This document shows, one piece after another, positions 18,993-27,916 of a DNA stretch of 64,000 nucleotides (the stretch's first letter is position 1; each line of letters begins with the position of its first letter). The notes below the pieces were generated by a model that saw only the letters and a program-made list of their open reading frames with translations, was not told where the DNA came from and searched no databases. The DNA is taken from assembly GCA_019752045.1 (NCBI GenBank), contig JAIEMP010000011.1, forward strand, positions 124,001-188,000. Reading direction: 5' to 3'. The position numbers and the translations under genes were made by a program. Source of the stretch: Chitinophagaceae bacterium. Its GTDB lineage: Bacteria; Bacteroidota; Bacteroidia; Chitinophagales; Chitinophagaceae.

Positions 18993-19754
18993 TTAATGCC
19001 CTTTAATCCAACCACCATCTACCGCCAACGACTGACCTGTAATATAACTTGCACGTTCACTCACTAAAAACGCAGCGGCTGCAGCAAATTCTTCGGGCGT
19101 GCCAAAGCGTTTCATGGGGATGGTTTCTTTTACATTGTTCACGACAGGATTTTTTTCAATCAATCCCTGCAAGCGGTTGGTACTGGTATAACCCGGCATT
19201 AAATTATTAACCGTAATACCATAAGCTGCCACTTCGTTCGATAAACTTTTTACCAATCCTAATAAACTTGTACGTACTGCATTGGATGAAATTAAATTAT
19301 CGGCCGGTTGTTTTACTGCAACTGAAGTAATGGTGAGTATGCGCCCAAAACGGTTTGCTTTCATAGCAGGTAACACTTGCTGTATAATATCTACCGCACT
19401 TAAAAAAAGCAGATTGAAAATATTGTTCCAATCAGTAGTATTGAATTGTTCAAAAGGACCGGCGGCAGGACCGCCTGTATTGGTCACTAAAATATCGATG
19501 GACCCAAATACCGCTACACTTTGAGTCACTAAATTTTTTCGTTGGGCCTCATCTGTTATATCGCATACAACAGACAATACATTTCCCGGCGCCACTGTTT
19601 CTATCTCTGCTTTGGTTGCGGCCAATGCTGCCGCATCGGTGCCGCAAATAATTACGTTGGCACCTTCTTTTGCCAGCTCCATAGCTACAGCTTTACCCAA
19701 ACCTTTACTCGAAGCCAGCACCAGCGCTGTTTTATCTTGTATGCCTAAATCCAT
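18993..19754 (-). CDS. SDR-family oxidoreductase-like protein lacking the usual catalytic Tyr and Lys
   Basis: 253 residues with a short-chain dehydrogenase fold. The nucleotide-binding loop reads ASSKGLGKAVA, then CDITD, TNTGGPAAGP and the serine of TITSVA (S144). Where classical SDRs have Y-x-x-x-K before the LLGLVKSL helix, this protein has S157-N-A-V-R161, so both catalytic Tyr and Lys are replaced. It resembles the 3-oxoacyl-ACP-reductase-like SDR subgroup known to deviate from the tetrad. Activity is therefore uncertain. It lies 20 bp from the cupin gene on the same strand and is probably in one operon with it. Confidence 0.8.
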   Translation of the reverse strand: MDLGIQDKTALVLASSKGLGKAVAMELAKEGANVIICGTDAAALAATKAEIETVAPGNVLSVVCDITDEAQRKNLVTQSVAVFGSIDILVTNTGGPAAGPFEQFNTTDWNNIFNLLFLSAVDIIQQVLPAMKANRFGRILTITSVAVKQPADNLISSNAVRTSLLGLVKSLSNEVAAYGITVNNLMPGYTSTNRLQGLIEKNPVVNNVKETIPMKRFGTPEEFAAAAAFLVSERASYITGQSLAVDGGWIKGH

Positions 19755-19774
19755 TGTAGAATGTTTGGTTGTAC

Positions 19775-20131
19775 TTATTTCCGTAAATAATTATCTGTAC
19801 CGTCAATCCAGTCTTGCCGTGGCGGAGCAAATGTATCCGTTTCTATTACCTTGCCAATCATGAGTGCTTTGTGCCGGCGGTTTGATGGTATAATCATTAC
19901 ATCTCCCGCTGTTAAATCAACACTGTTGGTTTCATCATCATCAAACCAAAAGCGGAGTGTGCCTTCCTGTACTTCTGTTATCTGTTCGTTTTCATGCGAG
20001 TGCCAGGGAACGGTAAAGCCATCTTCAAATTCCATCCGGGCAATCATTATTTTTTCGCCGTGTACAAATTGCCGTTTCATTTTTTCATTTACCTGTTCGG
20101 TGGGGACGTTGTTCCAGTTAATTTTTTGCAT
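19775..20131 (-). CDS. cupin-domain protein
   Basis: 118 residues forming a single cupin beta-barrel. Motif 1 is WHSHENEQITEVQEGTL, with metal-ligand histidines and glutamates, and motif 2 is AGDVMIIPSNRRHKAL. Such small cupins can be metal-dependent enzymes or sensors, and nothing here fixes the substrate. It is encoded between the SDR-like gene (20 bp) and the Bro-N gene (15 bp) on the same strand, so the three are likely co-transcribed. Confidence 0.8.
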   Translation of the reverse strand: MQKINWNNVPTEQVNEKMKRQFVHGEKIMIARMEFEDGFTVPWHSHENEQITEVQEGTLRFWFDDDETNSVDLTAGDVMIIPSNRRHKALMIGKVIETDTFAPPRQDWIDGTDNYLRK

Positions 20132-20146
20132 GTGGGGGAGTTTTAA

Positions 20147-21004
20147 TTATTTTTTAGTCATCTTTTTCTGATCAGTATTTTCGATGCCTAACGCTTTTTT
20201 TGCATTAAGTGCACTTACAACTTTTTTACCTGTTTTAGATTCTAATTCTTTAAGTGCAACCTTTGCTACATGACCGCCTTGGTTGGCTACTTTTTTACTT
20301 TCTTCAAAATCTTTAGGCTTTACTGCCTGTGAAATATCTTTTGTTGAAGCTTCGGCAAGCATATTTAAAATAAGCTCAGTATTGGTCATATTATCACGCA
20401 GGTTTTCTTTTTTTAAGCCTTTCAATACTTTGTATTCTTTGGTTGTTTTACCGGCCCAGGCTTTAGTGATAATATCGGTTAAGGTGGCAAATTGCTGCCC
20501 TTCTTTTAAACCTCTGTTTTTCCATTCTTCTGTCAAATCCTTTCGTATTTCAATACTTTTCAAACGTTGATTGATCCAGCTTTCACTATACCCCAGTTTT
20601 TGATACTGGTCTAATGCCCTGTCTATGCTCAGCTCGGGGTCCTGCATTTCATCTAACCGTTCGCTGGCTACTTGTGCCAGCCAAAGTTTAAAGGGTTCTG
20701 CCTTTGGGGATGGGATAGATTGAATTAACCGGAAAAGCTGCTCTGTATCCGCTACATCTGTTTTATAATATTTACCATCTGACGACTGCATTTTCAGTTG
20801 ACTACAATTTGTAGCCAACTGACTGCCCTCTGCTTTTAGCCTTGTTTTAAGTACACTCCAGTATTTACGGGGATTGGGACTGTTAGTTAATACAGCAATT
20901 ACGTCTATGATAGATATATACCATTTTTCCTCTTCCGCATCCCACACCGTACGCACCTGTTTGTCTTCAAAAATTTGTATGGCTTCTTTTGTATGCATTG
21001 GCAT
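20147..21004 (-). CDS. Bro-N domain protein, antirepressor/DinD-like
   Basis: 285 residues. The N-terminal 110 (VRTVWDAEEEKWYISIIDVI ... YYKTDVADTEQLFRLIQSIP) form a Bro-N DNA-binding domain as in phage antirepressors. The C-terminal half (DNMTNTELILNMLAEASTKD; ANQGGHVAKVALKELESKTG) resembles the DNA-damage-inducible DinD protein. Such orphan genes are common in Bacteroidota chromosomes outside prophages. No phage structural or integrase genes lie near it, so it is not evidence of a prophage here. Role inferred as regulatory or damage-related; not established. Confidence 0.75.
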   Translation of the reverse strand: MPMHTKEAIQIFEDKQVRTVWDAEEEKWYISIIDVIAVLTNSPNPRKYWSVLKTRLKAEGSQLATNCSQLKMQSSDGKYYKTDVADTEQLFRLIQSIPSPKAEPFKLWLAQVASERLDEMQDPELSIDRALDQYQKLGYSESWINQRLKSIEIRKDLTEEWKNRGLKEGQQFATLTDIITKAWAGKTTKEYKVLKGLKKENLRDNMTNTELILNMLAEASTKDISQAVKPKDFEESKKVANQGGHVAKVALKELESKTGKKVVSALNAKKALGIENTDQKKMTKK

Positions 21005-21084
21005 CGGTTATTAGTGGTTGGTAAAGCTACAGAACCACAACATTTTTCTGTAAGCAAATTTACCAACAACGGAAACAGCGGTAA

Positions 21085-21121
21085 GAGCGGCGTGTTCTTT
21101 TCTTTAGGATACCAACAAAGG
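21085..21121. repeat. direct repeat, copy 1 (flanks the Gfo/Idh gene)
   Basis: GAGCGGCGTGTTCTTTTC followed by TTTAGGATACCAACAAAGG; a diverged copy lies at 22617-22652 in the same orientation. The rest of the 300-bp gap 21005-21304 holds no gene that I can recognise. Confidence 0.6.
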
Positions 21122-21304
21122 CGCATGTTCTTGTCCTAACAGTTAAAGTGTTTGCAATTTAGGTACAAGAAGCAAACGCTCATTGCTGTTGTACAATTCT
21201 TGCGCTATCCCTCTGATTATTTAATTATGTAGATACTTGCCATTAGGGGTCTTCAGGTGTCATGATAACTTTTTCAAAACCTTTCCTGTATCAGCAGGTC
21301 GTTC

Positions 21305-22405
21305 CTATTTCAATAGCACTGCTTTTCCTTTTTTTGCAGATAACCTTGCAGCATCAAGTATTTCAATTACAATGAGATTGTTTTCAAGAGAGGAAAGATC
21401 ATAAGGCGGTAAAGTAATCTCTTTTCTAATGACTGCTGCAAAGAATGTAAATGGGTCGTTATAAGGAGATGGTCGTTCAGTTAATCTGTTTTTGCTTTCC
21501 TGAAATCCGTCATAACCCTCCGCTATTCTTACTCTGAGGTCATTTCTGTTATCAGCATAGATCACACCGTTCTTACCATACAGTTCCAGATCTTTTCTGC
21601 CTATTGGCCAATTCCATGATGCCTGAATGGTGGCCTTTGTGTTTTTATAAGTGAGTATAATGGTACACTCGTCATCAACCTTCGGGTTGTTTTCTTTCTG
21701 TAATTGTTGTGTTACCGCTACTACCGATAGGGGCTTTTCTCCATTCAGCATCCAGGTAGCGATATTAACACCATAACACCCGAAGTCAGTGATAGCACCA
21801 CCTCCGTTTTGAACAGGGTCGGTAAGCCATTCTAAAAATTCTTTATTCACGCCTATCTTCAAAGGCCCTTTATGACCATCTCTGATAATCAGTTGACTCA
21901 TGCTGCCAATACGATCACTTTTCAATAGTTCATAAGCAGCATGCACGGTAGGGTACCAGGTTGTTTCATAGTTTGTAAGAAGATGAATGCCGTGTTTCCT
22001 CGCCAGCAATGCCATTTTTTTTGCATGATCCATACTCACCGCCAAGGGTTTTTCAACCATTACATGAATACCTAACGGAGCAAATTTTTCAACGATTTCT
22101 AAATGCTGATAAATTGTACCGAATGCGGCCACAGCTTCCGGTTTTGCTTTTTCAATCAGCTCGTCCATGGAAGCATAAACTAAATCCATCGAAAGACCAT
22201 GCTGTTGAGTATAGCGTTTTGCTAATTCCAGATTGGTTTCCACAATACCTGCAATCACAACATTGCCGTCTGCCGGTCTTCCTAAAATCCAGTGAACATG
22301 GGTATGTGTAAGGCCTATCACACCAATCCTCAATGGTTTGGTTTGCGCCATTGCTGTTGTTGTAAAGAAGCATGTACATACAAGTAAAAGAATAAATAAC
22401 TTCAT
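21305..22405 (-). CDS. exported Gfo/Idh/MocA-family oxidoreductase
   Basis: 366 residues from the ATG at 22405 (an upstream TTG is not needed). An N-terminal Sec signal (LFILLLVCTCFFTTTAMAQ) precedes the nucleotide-binding fold IGVIGLTHTHVHW and the family signature VEKPLAVSMDHAKKMA. The C-terminal substrate-binding domain includes GGGAITDFGCYGVNIATW. Exported members of this family in Bacteroidota are thought to act on sugars in the periplasm with tightly bound NAD(P), but the substrate here is unknown. The gene stands alone and is flanked by two copies of a roughly 36-bp direct repeat. Confidence 0.85.
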   Translation of the reverse strand: MKLFILLLVCTCFFTTTAMAQTKPLRIGVIGLTHTHVHWILGRPADGNVVIAGIVETNLELAKRYTQQHGLSMDLVYASMDELIEKAKPEAVAAFGTIYQHLEIVEKFAPLGIHVMVEKPLAVSMDHAKKMALLARKHGIHLLTNYETTWYPTVHAAYELLKSDRIGSMSQLIIRDGHKGPLKIGVNKEFLEWLTDPVQNGGGAITDFGCYGVNIATWMLNGEKPLSVVAVTQQLQKENNPKVDDECTIILTYKNTKATIQASWNWPIGRKDLELYGKNGVIYADNRNDLRVRIAEGYDGFQESKNRLTERPSPYNDPFTFFAAVIRKEITLPPYDLSSLENNLIVIEILDAARLSAKKGKAVLLK

Positions 22406-22616
22406 AATCAACCTGTTTATGTGTTTACCGGAAAATGATTCACTGCAAAGTCATAAAAAAAACCGTGTTCTTACAGTCGTTTTCTTTTGATGTTGATTGG
22501 CAATGCCAATGTGAACGGCAACATGCCTGGCAATGTCTCCGACACGGGCTCTGCTTATGATGAAGTTAAGAATGAATGATTGAACAGAAAATCTTGCTGC
22601 TGAAAAACACAAGCAA

Positions 22617-22652
22617 GGGCGGCGAGTTTTTTCTTTGGGATATCAACAAAGG
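22617..22652. repeat. direct repeat, copy 2
   Basis: GGGCGGCGAGTTTTTTC followed by TTTGGGATATCAACAAAGG; matches 21085-21121 at most positions. It lies in the gap between the restriction gene and the Gfo/Idh gene; the gap 22406-22707 otherwise has no recognisable gene. Confidence 0.6.
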
Positions 22653-22707
22653 AAAAAAAATTATTACTTTTTTTTACTCAGTTCATGTTACCTGCTGGCC
22701 TTCTCTG

Positions 22708-23577
22708 TCAAAGCAGGTAACCTTTCTGTAAACCGAAGCCGATCCCACCTTCCCAATCTGTCGTAAGATGGGTTCTTACAGTATCAAAAAGATGTTGAAC
22801 AACGTCAACATAAATAGGGTTCTTTTTATAAGTAGCTGCGTATCTATATTCTCTATCCGTATTCTTCTGTTTTCTAAGAATATAGATTTGGTCAACCTTG
22901 AATTTTTTTAAATTAACTTGTTCGGTCAATTTAAGCCATTCAGCAACCACGATATAAATAGCATTTGGGTTTCTGTGTTTTAATTGCTCTGCTGCTGTAG
23001 ATGAACCCTCAAGCATTGTCTTGTCAAGGTACGTTTTACATTCGATAGCAACTGCTGGAATCTGCCATGAGTGTTCTTCAACATCTTTATTTCCCTCACA
23101 ATTCATTTTTGTTTGAATGTTTACGCCTATAATAAAATCATGATCTTTCTTTTCAACTTTAGCATTAGGTTTTGTAACCATTTCTTTGTAAGATGATGAA
23201 TTGAAGAAAATATCTTTGAAAGTATGTGCCTTTCCTAAAATTGCAGACTTTGAAAACTCAAAAACTAAATCACGGAATACATAGAAAATAAATTCTTCTA
23301 ATACAGACGAATGAAGATTTGAACGGGAGTCAAACTTCTCAGCATATTTCTGTTGGTCAATAAATTCTTTATAATCAGCAAACAATTGAACTCTTTGTTG
23401 AATAATATCCATGTCTTTTTCACTTGAATTAGCAAATGGACCTTTTAGTTTTACATTTGCTTTATTCCATTTTGAATATTCAACCCTGATTTCCTTTAGA
23501 AATTTTTTAGCTTCTTTGTCGATGTATTTCTCTGTATGATTTTCTTTTTGAGTTAAATTATCTCCGTGAACAAGCAT
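22708..23577 (-). CDS. type II restriction endonuclease, probably Bpu10I/DdeI-like
   Basis: 289 residues. A PD-(D/E)xK-type core is suggested by DHDFIIGVN followed by VAIECKTYLDKTMLEGSS and NAIYIVVAEW. I associate this arrangement with the Bpu10I family of restriction enzymes from memory of the family, not from a search. Its start overlaps the end of the methyltransferase gene by 25 bp, the classic arrangement of a restriction-modification pair. No second endonuclease subunit is present, unlike the heterodimeric Bpu10I, so a symmetric recognition site is possible. Confidence 0.75.
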   Translation of the reverse strand: MLVHGDNLTQKENHTEKYIDKEAKKFLKEIRVEYSKWNKANVKLKGPFANSSEKDMDIIQQRVQLFADYKEFIDQQKYAEKFDSRSNLHSSVLEEFIFYVFRDLVFEFSKSAILGKAHTFKDIFFNSSSYKEMVTKPNAKVEKKDHDFIIGVNIQTKMNCEGNKDVEEHSWQIPAVAIECKTYLDKTMLEGSSTAAEQLKHRNPNAIYIVVAEWLKLTEQVNLKKFKVDQIYILRKQKNTDREYRYAATYKKNPIYVDVVQHLFDTVRTHLTTDWEGGIGFGLQKGYLL

Positions 23578-24776
23578 TCTTTTTCCGTTTTGGTTAATGA
23601 TAGTTGCGAATATAAATTTAATGCAATTGCTTTTGCTAATAAAGGTGGAACAGCATTTCCAATTTGATTATATTGGCAAAGAAATTTTTCTTCATCTCGC
23701 CCTTCTCTTTGAAGCAATTTGTGGCTGACAACAGTTGGCTTTCCCTTGAAAACGTACCAATCAGGGAATGTTTGAATTCTTGCACCTTCTCTCGGAGTGA
23801 AATTTCTATTTTTATATGGATGAACAAAATTTGCATAAAACGAGGCTGCAATTGTATGACATTGTTTATCAGGAAACATTCTTCTGTTATTTTGGTCATA
23901 AACTTTCTCAGAAAGCTCACCGTTACCATTTCTTTTAATAGGCTTTAAATGTTCAGGTACATCAGAAACAGAGTGTCCCCATGACATAGATGCAAAACGC
24001 TCAACCATTCTTTTTGAGTGCTTCATTGCCACATGGTTATACACTTTATCTGAGTGACCCCTCATTTCTTTTTGAAATTCATTTTTTGGATTTGTTATAT
24101 AATCCATTATTTCACTTCCCTGGCAAGCTTCTGTTTGGGGCAAATCTGATATAGCATCCCAAAGAGTTGGGGTACGTTGCAGGTCATTTCCAAATAATGA
24201 ATAAGAATTAGTTTCAATTGAGTGTGTCGCTTGTGGAAAAGGGTTTTCAAGCTTCTGTTTCGAAGCAATTACGACTAATCTTTTTCGTATTTGCGGTACA
24301 CCAAAGTCTGTTGCACTTAGAATTGTATGGTCAACATTGTAACCTAAGTTTTCGAGTTCGTTTATAATAATATCAATAACGAATTCTTTAGAATGTGTCT
24401 TTGCTTTAATTAAATTAGGAACATTTTCCATGATCATTACTTCAGGTTCAAAAATTTCTCCTAAGCGAATAAATTCTTTAAAGAGTGAATTTCTTGGGTC
24501 TGAAGCATCTCCAGCTTTTCTATTAGCTATTGAATATCCTTGACATGGGGGGCCGCCCAATATAATATCTGGCTTGTCCTGAAATTTATCCAATAAAAAT
24601 TTTTTGTCAAACTGTTGTATATCGCCGACTAAAGTTGTTGCATTTGGGTGATTATATTGGAAAGTGTCGGCTGCCCACTTGTCGAACTCGATGGCTCCAA
24701 TAATATTGAAATGTCCTGAGAGGTCAAAACCTAAACTAAATCCTCCAGCACCCGCAAATGTGTCCAAAACTTTCAT
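23553..24776 (-). CDS. DNA (cytosine-5) methyltransferase of a type II RM system
   Basis: 407 residues. Motif I is LDTFAGAGGFSLGFD, motif IV GGPPCQGYS with the catalytic cysteine C78, motif VI MENVPN, motif VIII QIRKRLVVIAS, and the C-terminal motifs IX-X are NRRMFPDKQCHTIAASF and QIGNAVPPLLAKAIA. All core motifs are intact. It protects the host DNA from the co-encoded endonuclease, whose gene overlaps its 3' end by 25 bp. The pair is more AT-rich than its neighbours, consistent with acquisition by transfer. The recognition sequence cannot be read from the protein. Confidence 0.93.
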   Translation of the reverse strand: MKVLDTFAGAGGFSLGFDLSGHFNIIGAIEFDKWAADTFQYNHPNATTLVGDIQQFDKKFLLDKFQDKPDIILGGPPCQGYSIANRKAGDASDPRNSLFKEFIRLGEIFEPEVMIMENVPNLIKAKTHSKEFVIDIIINELENLGYNVDHTILSATDFGVPQIRKRLVVIASKQKLENPFPQATHSIETNSYSLFGNDLQRTPTLWDAISDLPQTEACQGSEIMDYITNPKNEFQKEMRGHSDKVYNHVAMKHSKRMVERFASMSWGHSVSDVPEHLKPIKRNGNGELSEKVYDQNNRRMFPDKQCHTIAASFYANFVHPYKNRNFTPREGARIQTFPDWYVFKGKPTVVSHKLLQREGRDEEKFLCQYNQIGNAVPPLLAKAIALNLYSQLSLTKTEKECLFTEII

Positions 24777-24964
24777 ATGGTCAAAGATAACAAAAAATGT
24801 AAGCTAAAAACCTTAGCTGAGTGTCGCTCATAGGCTTGCAGGTATAAGGGTAATATAGGCTACTCTCCCAAAAACTATAATGACTATGTACTTGTTGCTC
24901 ACCGCTTATTGTATGTGCTTTTTCAACTTACCTTTCTGCAGTCTGTTTGTTGAACAATACTCAC

Positions 24965-24996
24965 AAAAAATCCGTGCATCATCAGTACACGGATTT
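24965..24996 (-). terminator. intrinsic terminator after ppc
   Basis: AAATCCGTG/CACGGATTT inverted repeat; on the - strand it is followed by a T-run (A65-A70 on the + strand). It lies about 25 bp past the ppc stop. Confidence 0.85.
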
Positions 24997-25019
24997 CAAC
25001 TTCTTTCTAAACAACTCTC

Positions 25020-27563
25020 TTACGCCGAGTTCCTCGCCGCATTAATAATTCCAAACGAGCTGCGGATGATGAGCTTTTCATACACTTCTTTAAAAGCAGT
25101 TGGCATACCGGGTTCGTTCATTTGCCTGCACTTGGCAATAGCGTATTGCTGGATGGTAATGAGCGGCATCACTATCCGCTCACGCATTTGGATGGAAAGC
25201 TGATCAATAGGATAGTTTTCCATGAGCTCTGTTTTGCCACTCAGTTTGAGTACATATTTTTTGGTGAGTTCGTACTCGTTGTAAATCATCTGCCATATAA
25301 CACCATACACGGGATGGTTGGCCAAATGTTCGGTTGCAGGAAAAAAACATTTCTTCATGGCCATTTCACAATTATCCATGAGCGTTTTTATAAACAACGA
25401 ATTTTTATACAGCTCCTTTATTTCTGCAAAACGTCCCTGATCGTCGAGGTCTTTGAGTGCAGTCCCCACACCATAGTAACCGGTTACGTTTTGTTTTAGC
25501 TGGCTCCATGCGCCTACATAGGGAATAGCCCGCAAGTCTTTCAGTTCAATACGTGCCGATGCGCCACGTTTGGTGGGGCGGCTGGCAATATTGGTATCGC
25601 TGTAATATTTCAGCGGACTGGTATCTACGAGGTATTGCATAAAATACGGATGCGTTTTTAAACTTTTATATGCATCAAAGCTTTTTTGCGCCACTTCTAT
25701 AATCAATATCTCTTCGGCTTTGCTGATATTTATTTTTGATGCGCCAAACAAATCGTTACTGATGCCTGCGTTGAGCAGTTGTTCGATGTTAAACTGTGCA
25801 GCATCATGTGTTCCGAAATTTGAACTCACGGTTTGTCCCTGGATGGTTAACTGAATTTCTTTGTTGGAAATATCGTTCCCCATCGAAGCATAAAATTTAT
25901 GTGTTTTACCACCGCCTCTTGCAGGAGGGCCGCCACGTCCATCAAAAAAAACCACCTCCGCATCATATTCTTTAGAGATGCGTGAAAGCTCTTCTTTTGC
26001 TTTGTAAATACTCCAGTTGGCCATGAGGTATCCGCCATCTTTGGTGCCATCGCTAAAGCCAAGCATAATGGTTTGCCGGTTGCCTCTCTGTTGTAAATGT
26101 TGTTTGTAAACAGGGTGCTGATAGAGTTCTTTCATTACTGCAGAAGCGCTTTGTAAATCCTCTACTGTTTCAAACAAAGGCACAATATCAATCTGCATAC
26201 TGTTCTCATCCCATCCGCTGAGGATAAGTAACTGAAATACTTCCATTACATGCTGTGCACTTGTACACTGGCTGATGATGTAACGGTTACATCCTTCTGC
26301 ACCATTGCTCTGCTGAATGATTTTTATTTGCCGCATTACCTGCATGGTATCGTTTACCAGATCGGCAGATGCAGCATTGTCTGTATCTGCAGCATATGAA
26401 GGAAGATATTGTAATGAAAGATCAGGTTGTTCTTTGATCATAGCCGCCAAAACTTTTCCGTGCACAGAACTGTCTTGACGTATATCCAATGTTGCAAAAT
26501 GCAAACCGAATAACTGTACACGGTTAATGAGCTGATCAACTGATTGCTGAAACAATCCATTGTGCTGATGAATCAGTATGCTCCTTATTTCAAACAGTGT
26601 GGCAAGTATTTCTTCTTTGCTGAGGTTGGTGGTATGGCCGGGAATAAAAATATTATCGTATAATTTTTTTTCAAGACCCGCCAGCAGTGTATCCACTCCC
26701 TGAAAGGTTAAACGTCGTTTCAGTTTACGTACATCCAGGTAATAGCATTTAATAATGGAGCCTCGCAGCAACTCGGCAACTTTTACTGTAATATCAGTGG
26801 TTACAAAAGGATTGCCGTCTCTGTCGCCACCGGGCCAAAAGCCCATGCGTATGAGCGGTTGATTAAAATTGATGCCTAACTGCAGTTGATTTTTGATGGA
26901 CGAATAAATTTTTCCGGCGGCTGTATAAAATACATTTTCCAGATACCAGATTAAACTCACCGCTTCATCATACGGTGTAGGTTTTTGTTTTTTGAGAAAA
27001 GCAGTTTTACCTAATTGCTGCAGATAACTGTTGATGAGTGCTGCATTGTTTTCTGCCAGTGCTTTTGACAGATCATGAATGATGCCCAGCACCGAACCGG
27101 GATAAAACTGTGTGGGATGCGCCGTTAATACAAGACGTACACAATAATTCGATAATTTTTCTGCCAGTGCTTCTTCTTTTTGATGTTGCTGCACTTCATT
27201 GAGCAATTGTTTTAGTGTGCCGCTTCCCTGCATATCATTCACTGCACGGAACGATGCATCTTCCAACGCATCAAACAACACAATCTGCCGTTCTACATAT
27301 TGTACAAAACGAAACAGCAGATCAATTTGCTCCTGTTCTTTTTGATAATTGGTGTGCCGTTTAAAAAAGTCGTTCAGAATTTCAACAGGACTCAGCTTGT
27401 GTTTGTAACCATCTTCGCAATTGGTTAACAACAGCGACAGCATGATGCCCGTACGTTCAATACGATGAAAGGGGAGGGATGTAAACAGACTGTTGTACAG
27501 CTGAAATTTGATCCCGACTAAATTCTTAAATTCCTGCAGACCGGCTGCTTGTGATAATGACAT
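25020..27563 (-). CDS. ppc: phosphoenolpyruvate carboxylase
   Basis: Carboxylates PEP to oxaloacetate, refilling the citric acid cycle. The ATG at 27563 is preferred over the GTG at 27599 because AAGGAG lies four bases upstream, an unusually clear Shine-Dalgarno for this window. 847 residues. Conserved catalytic motifs are LVLTAHPTQ (H149), GFWPGGDRDGNPFVT, FFDGRGGPPARGGGKTH and VSSNFGTHDAAQFN; the C-terminus ends RNSA where canonical enzymes end RNTG. It is a single-gene unit with its own terminator. Confidence 0.93.
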   Translation of the reverse strand: MSLSQAAGLQEFKNLVGIKFQLYNSLFTSLPFHRIERTGIMLSLLLTNCEDGYKHKLSPVEILNDFFKRHTNYQKEQEQIDLLFRFVQYVERQIVLFDALEDASFRAVNDMQGSGTLKQLLNEVQQHQKEEALAEKLSNYCVRLVLTAHPTQFYPGSVLGIIHDLSKALAENNAALINSYLQQLGKTAFLKKQKPTPYDEAVSLIWYLENVFYTAAGKIYSSIKNQLQLGINFNQPLIRMGFWPGGDRDGNPFVTTDITVKVAELLRGSIIKCYYLDVRKLKRRLTFQGVDTLLAGLEKKLYDNIFIPGHTTNLSKEEILATLFEIRSILIHQHNGLFQQSVDQLINRVQLFGLHFATLDIRQDSSVHGKVLAAMIKEQPDLSLQYLPSYAADTDNAASADLVNDTMQVMRQIKIIQQSNGAEGCNRYIISQCTSAQHVMEVFQLLILSGWDENSMQIDIVPLFETVEDLQSASAVMKELYQHPVYKQHLQQRGNRQTIMLGFSDGTKDGGYLMANWSIYKAKEELSRISKEYDAEVVFFDGRGGPPARGGGKTHKFYASMGNDISNKEIQLTIQGQTVSSNFGTHDAAQFNIEQLLNAGISNDLFGASKINISKAEEILIIEVAQKSFDAYKSLKTHPYFMQYLVDTSPLKYYSDTNIASRPTKRGASARIELKDLRAIPYVGAWSQLKQNVTGYYGVGTALKDLDDQGRFAEIKELYKNSLFIKTLMDNCEMAMKKCFFPATEHLANHPVYGVIWQMIYNEYELTKKYVLKLSGKTELMENYPIDQLSIQMRERIVMPLITIQQYAIAKCRQMNEPGMPTAFKEVYEKLIIRSSFGIINAARNSA

Positions 27564-27916
27564 AGTACTCCTTATTTTAAAAGCAGGCAACCGTAGCACG
27601 AAAGGTAAAAAGAAATGAAGTGTTCACGAAATTTGTTTGCAGGCAAACGAATGTATGTTTTCTGTGTTATTCTTTTTTGATGGGTGATGTGCAGTTATTT
27701 TCCTTCAATGTTCCCCGTTTTTTTGGTAGAACGGAACAGCAGCGGGGCAGGTTATTCAAATCCGGCTAAAGTTTAAATACGTTTATGATCTATGTAAACT
27801 TATTCTATGAACGATTTAATCTGCCCGCAAATTTACGTGTATGAGTCAGGTGCTGAAATGCATTACCTGCTCATTGCCTGCACGGGAAATCCTGATAATA
27901 ATTAACTGTTGAACGG
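27564..27916. other. intergenic, upstream of ppc
   Basis: 353 bp between the ppc start and the end of the FG-GAP lipoprotein gene. It presumably carries the ppc promoter on the - strand. I see no gene, no strong hairpin and no clear regulatory palindrome. Confidence 0.4.

Noticed and set aside
20147-21004. Prophage, suggested by the Bro-N antirepressor-like gene
   Set aside because: No integrase, structural, lysis or packaging genes in the surrounding 10 kb.
22480-22580. Possible pseudogene fragment (reads RVGDIARHVAVHIGIANQH on the - strand)
   Set aside because: About 30 residues without start, stop context or confident family match.
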